Assembly: GCA_035547055.1 (NCBI GenBank)
Contig: DASZVN010000046.1
Span: 1-64,000, forward strand
Source of the DNA: DASZVN01 sp035547055
GTDB lineage: Bacteria > Pseudomonadota > Alphaproteobacteria > Rhizobiales > Methylopilaceae
DNA length: 64,000 nt
Direction of reading: 5' to 3'
The notes below the pieces were generated by a model. The model ran no database searches. It saw nothing but the letters and a program-made list of their open reading frames with translations, and was not told where the DNA came from. How positions within the stretch are numbered: the stretch's first letter is position 1; each line of letters begins with the position of its first letter. A program made the translations under genes and the position numbers. Shown here one piece after another: positions 9,075-18,398 of this stretch.

Positions 9075-9209
9075 GGACGGGCCGCGCTGGGCCGTCCGGG
9101 GGAAACGATGGGCATCCTCACCGCTACCCGCCGCGCCGCGGCCGTGCCTCGAAACCGGCGTAGCGCGCCGGTCTGTTTCCGCTAGGCCCATCGCAGCCCC
9201 GCCCCGGCC

Positions 9210-10094
9210 ATGAACCCGGAACTGGCAGACATCCTGCAGCTCGTCGTCAACGGCGTCTCGATCGGGTCGATCTATGCCCTGATCGCGCTCGGGCTGGTCA
9301 TGACCTACCGCGCAACCGAGGTGCTGAACTTCGCCCACGGCGACATCCTGATGGCTTCCGCCTTCGTCGGCTGGGGGCTGATCGCCGGCCTCGGCCTGTC
9401 GTTCTGGGTGGCGGCGCCGCTCACCATCCTGATCGCGGCGGCGTTCGGCTACGTTCTCGATGCCCGCGTCATCCGGCTGATCGCCGGGCAGCCGCAATTC
9501 GCCGGCGTCATGCTCACGGTGGCGCTGTCGTTCATGATCCGCGGCGGGGTCAGCATGGCGTTCGGGCCGACGTCGCGGACCTATCCGACGCCATGGACCG
9601 GGCACCAGACCCATCTCGGGCCCCTGGTGATCGCCGACCTCAACCTCGCCATCATCGCCGCCGCGCTGGTCACGACGGCGCTGCTGTTCCTCTTTCTGCG
9701 CAAGACTGCGATCGGAGTCGCGATCCAGGCGGCGTCGCAGAACCAGCTCGCCGCCTATCTCTGCGGCATCCGCGTCAAGCGCCTGAACTCGCTGGTCTGG
9801 GCGATGGCCGGCGGGCTCGCGGCGATCTGCGGCCTGCTCCTCGCCCCGCTCGCCCTCGTCGACGTGACGCTGTGGATGGTCATGCTGAAGGCCCTCGCCG
9901 CGCTGGTGCTCGGCGGCTTCGGCAGCATCCCGGGCGCGATCGTCGGCGGCGTCGCGATCGGGCTGATCGAGCAGTTCGCGGGCGTCTACCTTCCCGACGG
10001 TTCGCGGGATGTCGCCGCCTCGCTGGTCCTGATCGTCGTGCTGGTGATCGCGCCGCACGGCCTTCTCGGCGAAGCCCATGGCCGGCGGGTGTGA
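9210..10094 (+). CDS. livH: branched-chain-type ABC transporter permease LivH
   Basis: A 294-residue inner-membrane permease with about eight hydrophobic segments. LivH family landmarks are S-I-Y-A-L-I-A-L-G-L near residue 20 and E-V-L-N-F-A-H-G-D near 45. Towards the C-terminus come A-L-A-A-L-V-L-G-G-F-G-S-I-P-G-A and G-L-I-E-Q. It starts the livH-M-G-F / acyl-CoA synthetase / binding-protein operon downstream of the promoter at 9020-9048. Liv-type importers in soil proteobacteria carry amino acids but also aromatic acids and amides. The associated CoA ligases and oxygenases here favour an aromatic or other carboxylate ligand, by inference only. Confidence 0.92.
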   Translation: MNPELADILQLVVNGVSIGSIYALIALGLVMTYRATEVLNFAHGDILMASAFVGWGLIAGLGLSFWVAAPLTILIAAAFGYVLDARVIRLIAGQPQFAGVMLTVALSFMIRGGVSMAFGPTSRTYPTPWTGHQTHLGPLVIADLNLAIIAAALVTTALLFLFLRKTAIGVAIQAASQNQLAAYLCGIRVKRLNSLVWAMAGGLAAICGLLLAPLALVDVTLWMVMLKALAALVLGGFGSIPGAIVGGVAIGLIEQFAGVYLPDGSRDVAASLVLIVVLVIAPHGLLGEAHGRRV

Positions 10095-10095
10095 C

Positions 10096-11172
10096 ATGCG
10101 CTTTCGCTACGACACCTCGTACCGCCAATCGGGCCGCCTGCTGCGGGGCCCGCGGGAGTGGCTGCCCTATGCGGCGCTCGTCGCGGTGCTCGCGGTGCTG
10201 CCCTGGGTGCTGCCGTCCTACTATATCGACGAGGCGACCTATCTCTTCATCCTCGCGATCGCCAGCCTCGGGCTGATGATCGTGACCGGCTACACCGGGC
10301 AGGTGTCGCTCGGCCACGCCGCCTTCCTCGCCATCGGTGCCTACGCCCACGCCTGGTTCCTCAGCCACGGCGTGCCGCTGGTCGCCTCGCTCGCGCTGGC
10401 GGCGCTGCTCGCCGGCGCCTGCGGATTCGTCATCGGCCTGCCGGCAATCCGCGTCTCGGGCCTCTATCTGGCGATGGTGACCCTGGCCTTCGCCAGCATC
10501 GTCGAGCAGGTCGTCGGCAACTGGAAGGCCGTTACCGGCGGCTATTCCGGCACGGCGGTGCCGAGTCCCTCGCTGTTCGGCATCGACCTGTCGAGCTCGA
10601 CCAGGCTCTACGGCCTTTGCCTCGTCATCCTGGTCCTGGTCCTGGTCGCCCTGGTCAATCTGATGCGGAGCAAGACCGGGCGTGCCTTCGCCGGCATCCG
10701 CCAGTCGGAGGCTGCCGCCAACGCGCTCGGCATCTGGGTCGCCGGCTACAAGGTGCTGGCGTTCGTCATCTCCGCCGCGATCACCGGCCTCGCCGGCGGC
10801 CTCCTGGCGCACCAGCTCCAGTTCCTGACCCCCGACGGGTTCACCGTCGTGCAGTCGATCGAGCTCCTGCTGATGGTCGTGATCGGCGGCCTCGGCTCGC
10901 TCCGCGGCGCCATCTTCGGTGCCATCGTCATCGGCCTCCTTCCGACCTTCATTTCCGGCATCAAGCCGATGCTGCCGCCGAAGATCGCTGCGCAGTTCGG
11001 GCTCGACATCTTCGTCTACGGCGCGATCCTCGGCTTCTTCGTGCTGTTCGAGCCGCTCGGCCTCAACGGGCGCTGGCGGCGTGCCAAGGCGGCGCTCGCG
11101 GAGTTTCCGCTGCACCGCGCCCAGCGCCATCGCCGCGTGAAGTCCTACATGAAGTCGGAGCGGTATCGATGA
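10096..11172 (+). CDS. livM: branched-chain-type ABC transporter permease LivM
   Basis: About 358 residues, the second permease of the Liv importer. Family signature segments are present: G-Y-T-G-Q-V-S-L-G-H-A-A-F near residue 75, L-P-A-I-R-V-S-G-L-Y-L near 120, and a late G-G-L-G-S-L-R-G-A-I. ATG 10096, one base after the livH stop, was preferred over 10078. The C-terminus is a basic tail of about 35 residues rich in Arg/His/Lys. Its stop overlaps the livG start (ATGA). Confidence 0.92.
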   Translation: MRFRYDTSYRQSGRLLRGPREWLPYAALVAVLAVLPWVLPSYYIDEATYLFILAIASLGLMIVTGYTGQVSLGHAAFLAIGAYAHAWFLSHGVPLVASLALAALLAGACGFVIGLPAIRVSGLYLAMVTLAFASIVEQVVGNWKAVTGGYSGTAVPSPSLFGIDLSSSTRLYGLCLVILVLVLVALVNLMRSKTGRAFAGIRQSEAAANALGIWVAGYKVLAFVISAAITGLAGGLLAHQLQFLTPDGFTVVQSIELLLMVVIGGLGSLRGAIFGAIVIGLLPTFISGIKPMLPPKIAAQFGLDIFVYGAILGFFVLFEPLGLNGRWRRAKAALAEFPLHRAQRHRRVKSYMKSERYR

Positions 11173-11927
11173 GCTATTTCGCCGTCGAGAACCTGTCGCT
11201 CCGCTTCGGCGGCCTGCACGCGCTGCGCGGCCTCAGCTTCGGCGTCGACAAGGGCGAGGTGTTCGCCGTCATCGGCCCGAACGGCGCCGGCAAGACCAGC
11301 CTGTTCAACGTCGTGACGCGTGTGTTCGCGCCGAACGAGGGCCGCGTCCTGTTCAAGGATCGCGACATCACCGCCATTCCGCGCCATCGCGTGGTGGCCG
11401 AGGGCATCGCTCGCACCTTTCAGAACATCGAGCTGTTCGAGGACGAGAGCGTGCTCGAGAACCTGATGCTCGGGCGCCACCGCTTCCCGCAGGGCAATCT
11501 GTTCTCCCAGGTGTGTCGGCTGCCGTCGGTCCGGCGCGCCGACGAGGCCTCGCGCGAAAACGTGGAGCGCATCATCGAGCTGCTCGACCTTGCGCCCTAT
11601 CGGCACCGGCCGGTGGCCGGCCTGCCCTATGGCGTGCGCAAGGTGGTCGAGCTCGCCCGCGCGCTTGCGACCGGGCCGGAGCTGCTGCTGCTTGACGAGC
11701 CGGCGTCGGGCCTCAATCCCGCCGAGACGCGAGGGCTCGCGTTCTGGATCGACAGCATCCGGCGCGACCTCGGCATCACCGTCGTCATGATCGAGCACGA
11801 CATGTCGCTGGTCTCGGAGATCGCCGATCGCGTCCTCTGCATGAACATGGGCGCCATGCTCGCCGTCGGCACGGCGGGCGAGGTGCAGGCCCATCCCGAC
11901 GTCGTCACCGCCTATCTCGGCGCGTGA
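11169..11927 (+). CDS. livG: Liv-type ABC transporter ATPase LivG
   Basis: A 252-residue ATPase. Walker A GPNGAGKTS lies at residues 36-44, the LivG-type R-T-F-Q-N-I-E-L-F Q-loop follows, and Walker B is L-L-L-L-D-E-P-A-S-G-L-N-P. The switch histidine sits in M-I-E-H-D-M. The signature loop reads L-P-Y-G-V-R-K-V-V-E-L-A-R-A-L, the Y-G variant usual for LivG. It is start/stop coupled to livM and followed closely by livF, as in canonical Liv operons. Confidence 0.93.
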   Translation: MSYFAVENLSLRFGGLHALRGLSFGVDKGEVFAVIGPNGAGKTSLFNVVTRVFAPNEGRVLFKDRDITAIPRHRVVAEGIARTFQNIELFEDESVLENLMLGRHRFPQGNLFSQVCRLPSVRRADEASRENVERIIELLDLAPYRHRPVAGLPYGVRKVVELARALATGPELLLLDEPASGLNPAETRGLAFWIDSIRRDLGITVVMIEHDMSLVSEIADRVLCMNMGAMLAVGTAGEVQAHPDVVTAYLGA

Positions 11928-11938
11928 GGGGAAGGCCG

Positions 11939-12714
<776 letters not shown>

Positions 12715-12718
<4 letters not shown>

Positions 12719-14523
12719 GCGTGCCGGCACCTCCTCCCACCATCGTCGTCGACGGCGAAGCGACGCCGGCGCGCCTCCTGGCCCGGCGCGCGCGCGAATG
12801 GGCGGACCGGCCGGCGCTGCGGCACAAGCGCCGCGGCATCTGGCAGACCACCACCTGGCGCGACTATGGCGAGGCGGTCGAGATGCTCGCTGCCGCCATG
12901 GCGGGGGCCGGAATCGGCCGCGGCAGCGTCGTCGCCGTCATGGCCGAAGGCCGGCCCGAATGGGTCGAGGTGGCGTTCGCGGCGCTGACGCTGGGCGCCG
13001 TCGTCGCCGCGATCTATCCGACGACGCCGGCCGACCGGCTCGGCGCGATCCTGGCCCATTGCGGGGCCGGCATCTTGTTCGTCGAGGACGAGGAGCAGCT
13101 CGACAAGGCGATTGCGGCCCGTGCCCGCGCGCCACGGCTCCAGCGCATCGTCGTCATCGACCTGAAAGGCCTGCGCAATCTCGACGACGAATCGACCACC
13201 GCTCTTGCCGATTTTCTCGCCCAGGGGCGGGCGGCCGCAGCGAGCCATGGCGAAGCGATCCGAGCCGAGCGCGACGCCGGCCGGCCCGACGACATCGCCC
13301 TGCTGCTCTATTCGGGGCGCGGCGGGGCGCGGCCCAAGGCTGCCGCCGTGACGAACGCGAACCTGATGTTCCAGATCCGCGCTGCCTGCGGGCTCCTTGG
13401 CGCGGCGCCGCCGGCAAGCTCGGTCTCGCTGGTGTCGCCGTGCCATCCGATCGAGCAGGCATTGACGGTCCAGGCGCAGCTCGGACTCGGCCAGATCGTC
13501 CATTTTCCCGAGAATGCCGCAACGGCGATGAACGATCTTTGCGAGGTCGTGCCCGAGCTCGTGTTCGCGCCGCCGCGGGTCTGGGAGTCGTTCCGCATCG
13601 GTATCGAGCGTCTCGCTGCCGAGGCCGCCCCGCTCGGCCGTTCGGTCTTCCGACTGGCGATGGCAGCGGGGCCGGCGAGCGTGCCGGGCCGGCTGCTCCG
13701 CCGCGCGGTTCTCGGCAATGTCAGGGCCCGCCTCGGCATGGGCCGCGTGCGCTACGCCTTCGTCGGCGGCGGTCCCGTGTCGGAGGAATTGCGGCGTTGG
13801 GCCGATCAGACCGGCATCCCGCTGCTGGAGGTGTATGGCAGCGCGGAGACGGCAGGCCTCTGCACCGCCAGCGTGCCCGGCCGCGCAAAGCCCGGCACCG
13901 CCGGGCGCCGGCTCGACGGGCTCGAGCTGCGTACCGACGGCACCGGCGAAATCTGGGTTCGGGGCCCTGGAGTCTTCGCCGGCTACTGGCCGATGGGGGT
14001 TGATCGCACGGCCTCGTCCGAGTGGCTCGCGGCGGGCGATCTCGCCGAAATCGATGGCGACGGCTTCGTCGCCTGGCGGGGGCGGGTCGAGGACACGCTG
14101 ACGCTGGCCACCGGCGAGACCGTTTCGGCCCACCGCATCGAGGCGCGGCTGCGGACCTGCCCGCATATCGGCGATGGCGTCGTGGCCGGGGGCGGGCGGC
14201 ATGGACTTGTCGGTCTCGTCGTCCTCGACGCCGAGGCCGTGACGCGCTTCGCCCAGGAGCGGCAGCTCCCGATCAACGACATCGCGAGCCTGGCCCGCGA
14301 CCCGGCGGTGCAGGCGCTGATCGCATCCGAGATTGCCGCCGCGACGAACTCGCTGCCGGCGGCTCAGCGATTGCAGCGCTTCCGCATTCTCGACCGGGTG
14401 CCCGCGCCCGGCGACGAGGAGCTGACGCCGATGCTGACGCTCGATCGCCGCGTGATGCTGCAGCGGTACCAGGGGCTGATCGCCGAGATCGATGCCGAGG
14501 ACTTCGACACCGTGACGACATGA
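12715..14523 (+). CDS. AMP-binding (long-chain acyl-CoA synthetase-like) protein with degenerate motifs
   Basis: A 602-residue ANL-superfamily protein similar in length and order to FadD15-type synthetases. The adenylation landmarks are altered. The phosphate-binding loop reads L-L-Y-S-G-R-G-G-A-R-P-K where T-S-G-T-T-G-x-P-K-G is expected. The A5 region is Y-G-S-A-E-T-A-G, which is acceptable. The C-terminal E-L-T-P-M-L-T-L-D-R-R lacks the lysine common at this point. Such genes often sit inside Liv operons. This one may be catalytically weak, or may bind ligand or acyl-AMP without turnover. It is coupled to livF by an ATGA overlap and followed by the binding-protein gene. Confidence 0.82.
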
Positions 14524-14548
14524 CGTCGACCAAGAGGGAGGAGTGACG

Positions 14549-15715
14549 ATGACCCATTCGAAATGGTTGCCGCTGGCAGGCCTGCTGGCACTGGGACTGG
14601 CCGCCCCGGCTGACGCCGCGGGCGTCACCGCCGATCAGATCGTGATCGGCAGCGACTTCGATCTTTCCGGCCCGGCATCGGCCAACCAGGCGCTGATGCG
14701 CGACGGCACCCAGATGCGCTTCGACGAAGCCAACGAGGCGGGCGGCATCAACGGCCGCAAGATCAAGTTCATGGTCGAGGACAACGGCAGCCAGCCGCAG
14801 ATGGCGGTCCGCGCGGTCAACAAGCTGATCAAGGACGACCAGGTGTTCGCCATCGTGAACGCGTTCGGCTCCGGCCCCAACGCGGCCACGGTCAAGAGGA
14901 TCGTCAGCGCCGGGGTGATCGATTTCGCGCCGTGGGCTGCATCCGCGGTGCTGCACAAGATCGCGGGCCCGACGCCGCTCCTGTTCACCACGATCCCGAA
15001 CTACGACACCACCACGGCGGCGGCGCTCGGCTGGATGATCGATCATTTCCACATCCAGCGCGTCGGCTACATCTACCAGGAGGGCCCGCTCGGCGACCTC
15101 GTGCGCGCCGGCGTCGACCAGGCGCTCAAGCAGCGCGGCCTGAAGCTCGCCGCAGAGGCTGGCTACAAGGTCGGCGATATCGACTTCTCCTCGCAGGTCG
15201 CGCGGATGAAGGCGGCCGACGTCCAGCTCATCATGACCGCGACCCTCCTCCGCGAGATCGTCGGCGTCGCCCGCGAGGTCAAGAAGATCGGATGGGACGT
15301 CAAGATCCTGACGGCCGCGCCTTCGCGCAACGGCGCCTCGGTCAAGATCGGCAAGAACCTGATGGAAGGCATCTACGGCATCGGAAGCTGGAGCGCGACG
15401 CCGCCCGAGATGGGGCCGCCCGCCTCCCGCAAATGGGCCGCCGACTTCAAGCGGCGGTTCAACAACCAGGAGCCCGACGAGAACGCGCTGCTCGCCTATG
15501 CCTATGCCGACTGGCTCGTGCGCGGCATCGCGGCTGCCGGCAAGGACCTCACCACCGACAGCGCGGTCGCCGGGCTGCAGAAGAGCACCGAGGACAACGT
15601 CATCTTCTTCCAGCCGCTGCACTTCAAGGACGGCCACGCGACGCCGGAGCTGGTGCGCGTCGAGCAGGTCAAGAACGGCGACTGGCAGGCCGTCAGCCCC
15701 TCGCTCATCAAGTAG
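14549..15715 (+). CDS. Liv-type ABC transporter substrate-binding protein
   Basis: A 388-residue periplasmic protein of the Leu/Ile/Val-binding family. ATG 14549 follows GGGAGGAG at good spacing. The signal peptide is residues 1 to about 24, with a Leu/Ala core ending A-D-A-A. The mature protein begins with the family pattern I-V-I-G-S-D-F-D-L-S-G-P and contains N-E-A-G-G-I-N-G-R-K-I near residue 65. It closes the livHMGF operon and is followed by a strong hairpin terminator. The real ligand is unknown. The ligand-site residues differ from LivJ/LivK, which have the more usual G-P-L-S-G. Confidence 0.9.
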   Translation: MTHSKWLPLAGLLALGLAAPADAAGVTADQIVIGSDFDLSGPASANQALMRDGTQMRFDEANEAGGINGRKIKFMVEDNGSQPQMAVRAVNKLIKDDQVFAIVNAFGSGPNAATVKRIVSAGVIDFAPWAASAVLHKIAGPTPLLFTTIPNYDTTTAAALGWMIDHFHIQRVGYIYQEGPLGDLVRAGVDQALKQRGLKLAAEAGYKVGDIDFSSQVARMKAADVQLIMTATLLREIVGVAREVKKIGWDVKILTAAPSRNGASVKIGKNLMEGIYGIGSWSATPPEMGPPASRKWAADFKRRFNNQEPDENALLAYAYADWLVRGIAAAGKDLTTDSAVAGLQKSTEDNVIFFQPLHFKDGHATPELVRVEQVKNGDWQAVSPSLIK

Positions 15716-15727
15716 GACCGATCATTG

Positions 15728-15760
15728 GGGGCCGGACCGTGCGTCCGGCCCCGCTCCCTT
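15728..15760 (+). terminator. intrinsic terminator after the Liv operon
   Basis: A perfect 10-bp stem (GGGGCCGGAC at 15728-15737 with GTCCGGCCCC at 15743-15752) and a 5-nt loop are followed by a pyrimidine-rich CTCCCTTTCT tail. It lies 13 nt behind the binding-protein stop and just before the SDR gene, so it may end or attenuate the Liv transcript. Confidence 0.65.
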
Positions 15761-15776
15761 TCTCCGAGGCACTCGA

Positions 15777-16565
15777 ATGTCCGAATCGCGTTCGCCAGCC
15801 GGCAGCCGGCTGCCCGATCTCTTGCCGAAGGCCGGCACCCGCGTCGCCGTCGCCGGCGGCTGCGGCGGCATCGGCCGCGCCTTCGTCGAGGCGGCGGTCA
15901 TGGCGGGGCTCGACGTCGCGGTGCTCGACCTGCCGCGCATGCTCGACCGGGGCCCGCCAGCGGGCGCTGCCGGGATCGCCTGCGACGCCACCAACGAGGC
16001 GAGCGTCCGCGATGCCTTCGCCGAGGTCGACACGCGCTGGGGCGGCCTCGACGCCCTGGTCAATCTGGTCGGCTTCACCAACGAGCGCGTCCCGATCGAG
16101 GCAATGGCGGCGAGCGAGTGGGACGAGATCATGGGCGGCACGCTCCGGAGCGCCTTCCTGGTCTGCCGCAGCGCCATCCCATTGCTGCGCCGGGCCGGCG
16201 GCGGCGCCATCGTCAACACCGCCTCGACCTTCGGCGTGAGGGTGCCGCATGCCGGCTACGGTCCCTATGCGACGGCCAAGGCCGGCATCATCAACCTGAC
16301 CCGCGCCCTCGCCACCGAATGCGCCCCGGCCATCCGCGTCAACGCGCTGGCGCCGGGCCTTGTCGATACCGCCTTTCTCAAGGGCGGCAGCGGCCGGCCG
16401 GAAAAGAAGCAGACGATGGACCCGGAGGCGTTCGGGCGGACGGTGCCGCTCGCCCGCACCGGCCGGCCCGAGGACATGGCGGGGCCGCTGCTGTTCCTGA
16501 TCGGCCCGGCGGCCGGCTACATCACCGCGCAGACGCTGCACGTGAACGGCGGCCTCTGGTCCTGA
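15777..16565 (+). CDS. short-chain dehydrogenase/reductase (SDR)
   Basis: A 262-residue NAD(P)-dependent oxidoreductase. The nucleotide site reads G-G-C-G-G-I-G-R near residue 28, where T-G-x3-G-I-G is usual. The N-N-A-G element is N-L-V-G. The catalytic serine lies in N-T-A-S-T, and the Y-x3-K pair is in Y-A-T-A-K. The end, H-V-N-G-G-L-W-S, is typical of classical SDRs. The ATG is 17 nt past the terminator tail. It probably oxidises an alcohol intermediate of the same pathway. It is convergent with the HxlR regulator gene, with only 6 bp between their stops. Confidence 0.88.
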   Translation: MSESRSPAGSRLPDLLPKAGTRVAVAGGCGGIGRAFVEAAVMAGLDVAVLDLPRMLDRGPPAGAAGIACDATNEASVRDAFAEVDTRWGGLDALVNLVGFTNERVPIEAMAASEWDEIMGGTLRSAFLVCRSAIPLLRRAGGGAIVNTASTFGVRVPHAGYGPYATAKAGIINLTRALATECAPAIRVNALAPGLVDTAFLKGGSGRPEKKQTMDPEAFGRTVPLARTGRPEDMAGPLLFLIGPAAGYITAQTLHVNGGLWS

Positions 16566-16571
16566 GGCGGC

Positions 16572-17501
16572 TCAGTTCGCCGGTTCGATCGTCGTGGTCT
16601 CACGGGACAGCGGCTCGCCGCAGGTCTCGCAGACGAGCACCGGCCGGAAGCGGTGGCCGCAGCCGCGGTGCATCGTGACGAACGCGTCGGGGTCGGAGCT
16701 CAGCCAGGCATTGCCCCAGTCGACCACGTTGGCGACCACCGGGTAGAGCGCGAGCCCCTTGTCGGTGAGCCGATAGAACTGGCGGCGCGCGTTGATGCGA
16801 TGGCGGCTGCGCTCGAGGATGCCGCGCGCGACGAAGCTGCCGAGCCGCTGCGACAGGAGCGCGGGAGGCAGGCCGAGGTCGCTCTCGATCTCGTCGAAGC
16901 AGTGGCGTCCGAGGAACAGCGCGCCGAGCAGGAGGTTGCTCCAGCGGTTGCCGACGACGTCCATGGTCTCGCGGGTGAAGCCACGGTCGTCGCCGGCGAC
17001 GACCGAGCGGCGATAGCGTGGTGGCGCCGTTGCCGCCACCGCTGTGGGCACGCGCTGCGAGGCCAGAAAGGTGTCGTGCGGCCCGACCGTCTCGCCGCAG
17101 GCGGCGCAAATCAGCACCGCGCGGGCGGGCGCACCGCATACGGCGTGGCGAAACAGGTCGGTCGGGCCGCGGCGCTGCGGCGTCCAGGCTTCCTGCCAGC
17201 TCCAGATCGCAAGGAGGACCCGCCACAGGTCGAGGCCCATCTCGGTCAGGCGGTATTCGTAGGACCGCGTTCCTGGCACGAGGACGCGGATCATCACGTC
17301 GAGCGCGGTCAGCCGCTTCAGGCGATCGGCGAGGACGAGCTCGGAGATCGGCAGCGCCGCCCGCCAGTCGCTGAAGCGCCGGCTGCCGCGAAACGCTTCG
17401 TAGAGAATCAGGATCGTCCAACTGTCGCCGAGCACGACCTGGGCGAGATGGCCGGGCGCCTCGGAGCGGGGCGTCACGGCGGAAGCGGTCTGGCTGGCCA
17501 T
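16572..17501 (-). CDS. tandem-domain HxlR-type transcriptional regulator
   Basis: A 309-residue protein made of two HxlR/MarR-like winged-helix units in one chain. Unit 1 is about residues 20-105, with L-G-D-S-W-T-I-L-I-L-Y-E-A and F-S-D-W. Unit 2 is about 180-265, with V-G-N-R-W-S-N-L-L-L-G-A-L. Each is followed by the same small cysteine module (H-x2-C-G...C-x2-C-G; about residues 118-137 and 278-297), which looks like a zinc ribbon. Usual HxlR proteins are about 110-150 residues with one domain and act as dimers, so this chain may be a built-in dimer. The gene is divergent from the hydrolase at 17619, and a perfect CTTCA-N5-TGAAG palindrome lies between them. Confidence 0.82.
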   Translation of the reverse strand: MASQTASAVTPRSEAPGHLAQVVLGDSWTILILYEAFRGSRRFSDWRAALPISELVLADRLKRLTALDVMIRVLVPGTRSYEYRLTEMGLDLWRVLLAIWSWQEAWTPQRRGPTDLFRHAVCGAPARAVLICAACGETVGPHDTFLASQRVPTAVAATAPPRYRRSVVAGDDRGFTRETMDVVGNRWSNLLLGALFLGRHCFDEIESDLGLPPALLSQRLGSFVARGILERSRHRINARRQFYRLTDKGLALYPVVANVVDWGNAWLSSDPDAFVTMHRGCGHRFRPVLVCETCGEPLSRETTTIEPAN

Positions 17502-17572
17502 TCAATCGCGGTTGCGGGGTGGCGGGAGCACCAGTCTATCGCATTGCGCCGGCATCACGTTTCGCTTTTTCT

Positions 17573-17587
17573 CTTCAATAAATGAAG
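17573..17587. promoter_or_regulatory. CTTCA-N5-TGAAG palindrome, candidate HxlR operator
   Basis: A perfect 5-5-5 palindrome in a locally AT-rich pocket of the 117-bp divergent region between the tandem HxlR gene and the alpha/beta hydrolase. Related sites occur at 9031-9049 and 23429-23443. It sits about 30 nt before the hydrolase start, where a bound protein would block transcription or initiation. Confidence 0.5.
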
Positions 17588-17618
17588 TTATCATGGCGGC
17601 CTCGACAGGGGGCCTCGC

Positions 17619-18398
17619 TTGCAGACGATTCCCGACCACAGCGTCACCGGCGCCGGCGACGTCACCGTCTTCCTGCTCCACGGGGCATTCGGCGCCAAGG
17701 ACTACTGGCGTGCCCAGACCGCCGCGCTGGTCGCGGCCGGCTACCGCGTCGTCGCGTGGGATGCTCCAGGCTACGGCTTGAGCCCGCTGCCGCGCCCGTT
17801 CACCATCGAGGTCGCGGCCGCCGCGCTCCGCCGCCTGATCGATGCTGCCGGGGGCGCGCGCAACGTGCTGCTCGGCCACAGCATGGGGGGCATGGTCGCG
17901 CAGCGCGCCTACGGGCTCGACCCGGCACGCATTCACGGCCTCGTCCTGTCCTCGACCAGCGCGGCCTTCGGCCGGCCCGACGGCGAATGGCAGAGGAAGT
18001 TCGTCGCCGACCGGGTGGCGCCGCTCGACGCCGGACAGTCCATTGCCGAGTACGCGCCGCGCATGGTGCCGACGATGATGCGGCCGGGCGCGGCCGGACC
18101 TGCGGTCGATCTCGTCGTCTCCACCATCGCCGGCATGCGCGAGGAAACCTTCCGCGCCGCGATCGAGGCCATCGTCGCCTATGAGGGGCGCGACGTCCTG
18201 CCGAAGATCCAGGTGCCGACCTTGTGCATCGCCGGCGCGCTCGACCAGACCGCGCCGGCTTCGGTGATGGAGAAGATGGCGGGCCGCATCGCGGGAGCGG
18301 AGTTCGTCTGCTTGCCCGATCTCGGCCATTTCGGCTGGGCGGAAGACCCAGCGGCCTTCAATCGCGTGGTTCTCTCGTTCCTGAAGGCCCGGCTGTGA
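17619..18398 (+). CDS. alpha/beta hydrolase
   Basis: A 259-residue hydrolase. The oxyanion segment is L-L-H-G-A-F-G near residue 20, the nucleophile elbow is G-H-S-M-G-G near 87, the acid is probably the Asp in G-A-L-D-Q-T near 205, and the catalytic His lies in L-G-H-F-G-W near 237. The start is TTG (17619) behind an AGGGGG site; no in-frame ATG precedes the G-x-G-D-V-T-V-F-L-L-H-G strand. This family includes meta-cleavage product hydrolases and esterases. The stop overlaps the next gene's GTG. Confidence 0.85.
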   Translation: MQTIPDHSVTGAGDVTVFLLHGAFGAKDYWRAQTAALVAAGYRVVAWDAPGYGLSPLPRPFTIEVAAAALRRLIDAAGGARNVLLGHSMGGMVAQRAYGLDPARIHGLVLSSTSAAFGRPDGEWQRKFVADRVAPLDAGQSIAEYAPRMVPTMMRPGAAGPAVDLVVSTIAGMREETFRAAIEAIVAYEGRDVLPKIQVPTLCIAGALDQTAPASVMEKMAGRIAGAEFVCLPDLGHFGWAEDPAAFNRVVLSFLKARL

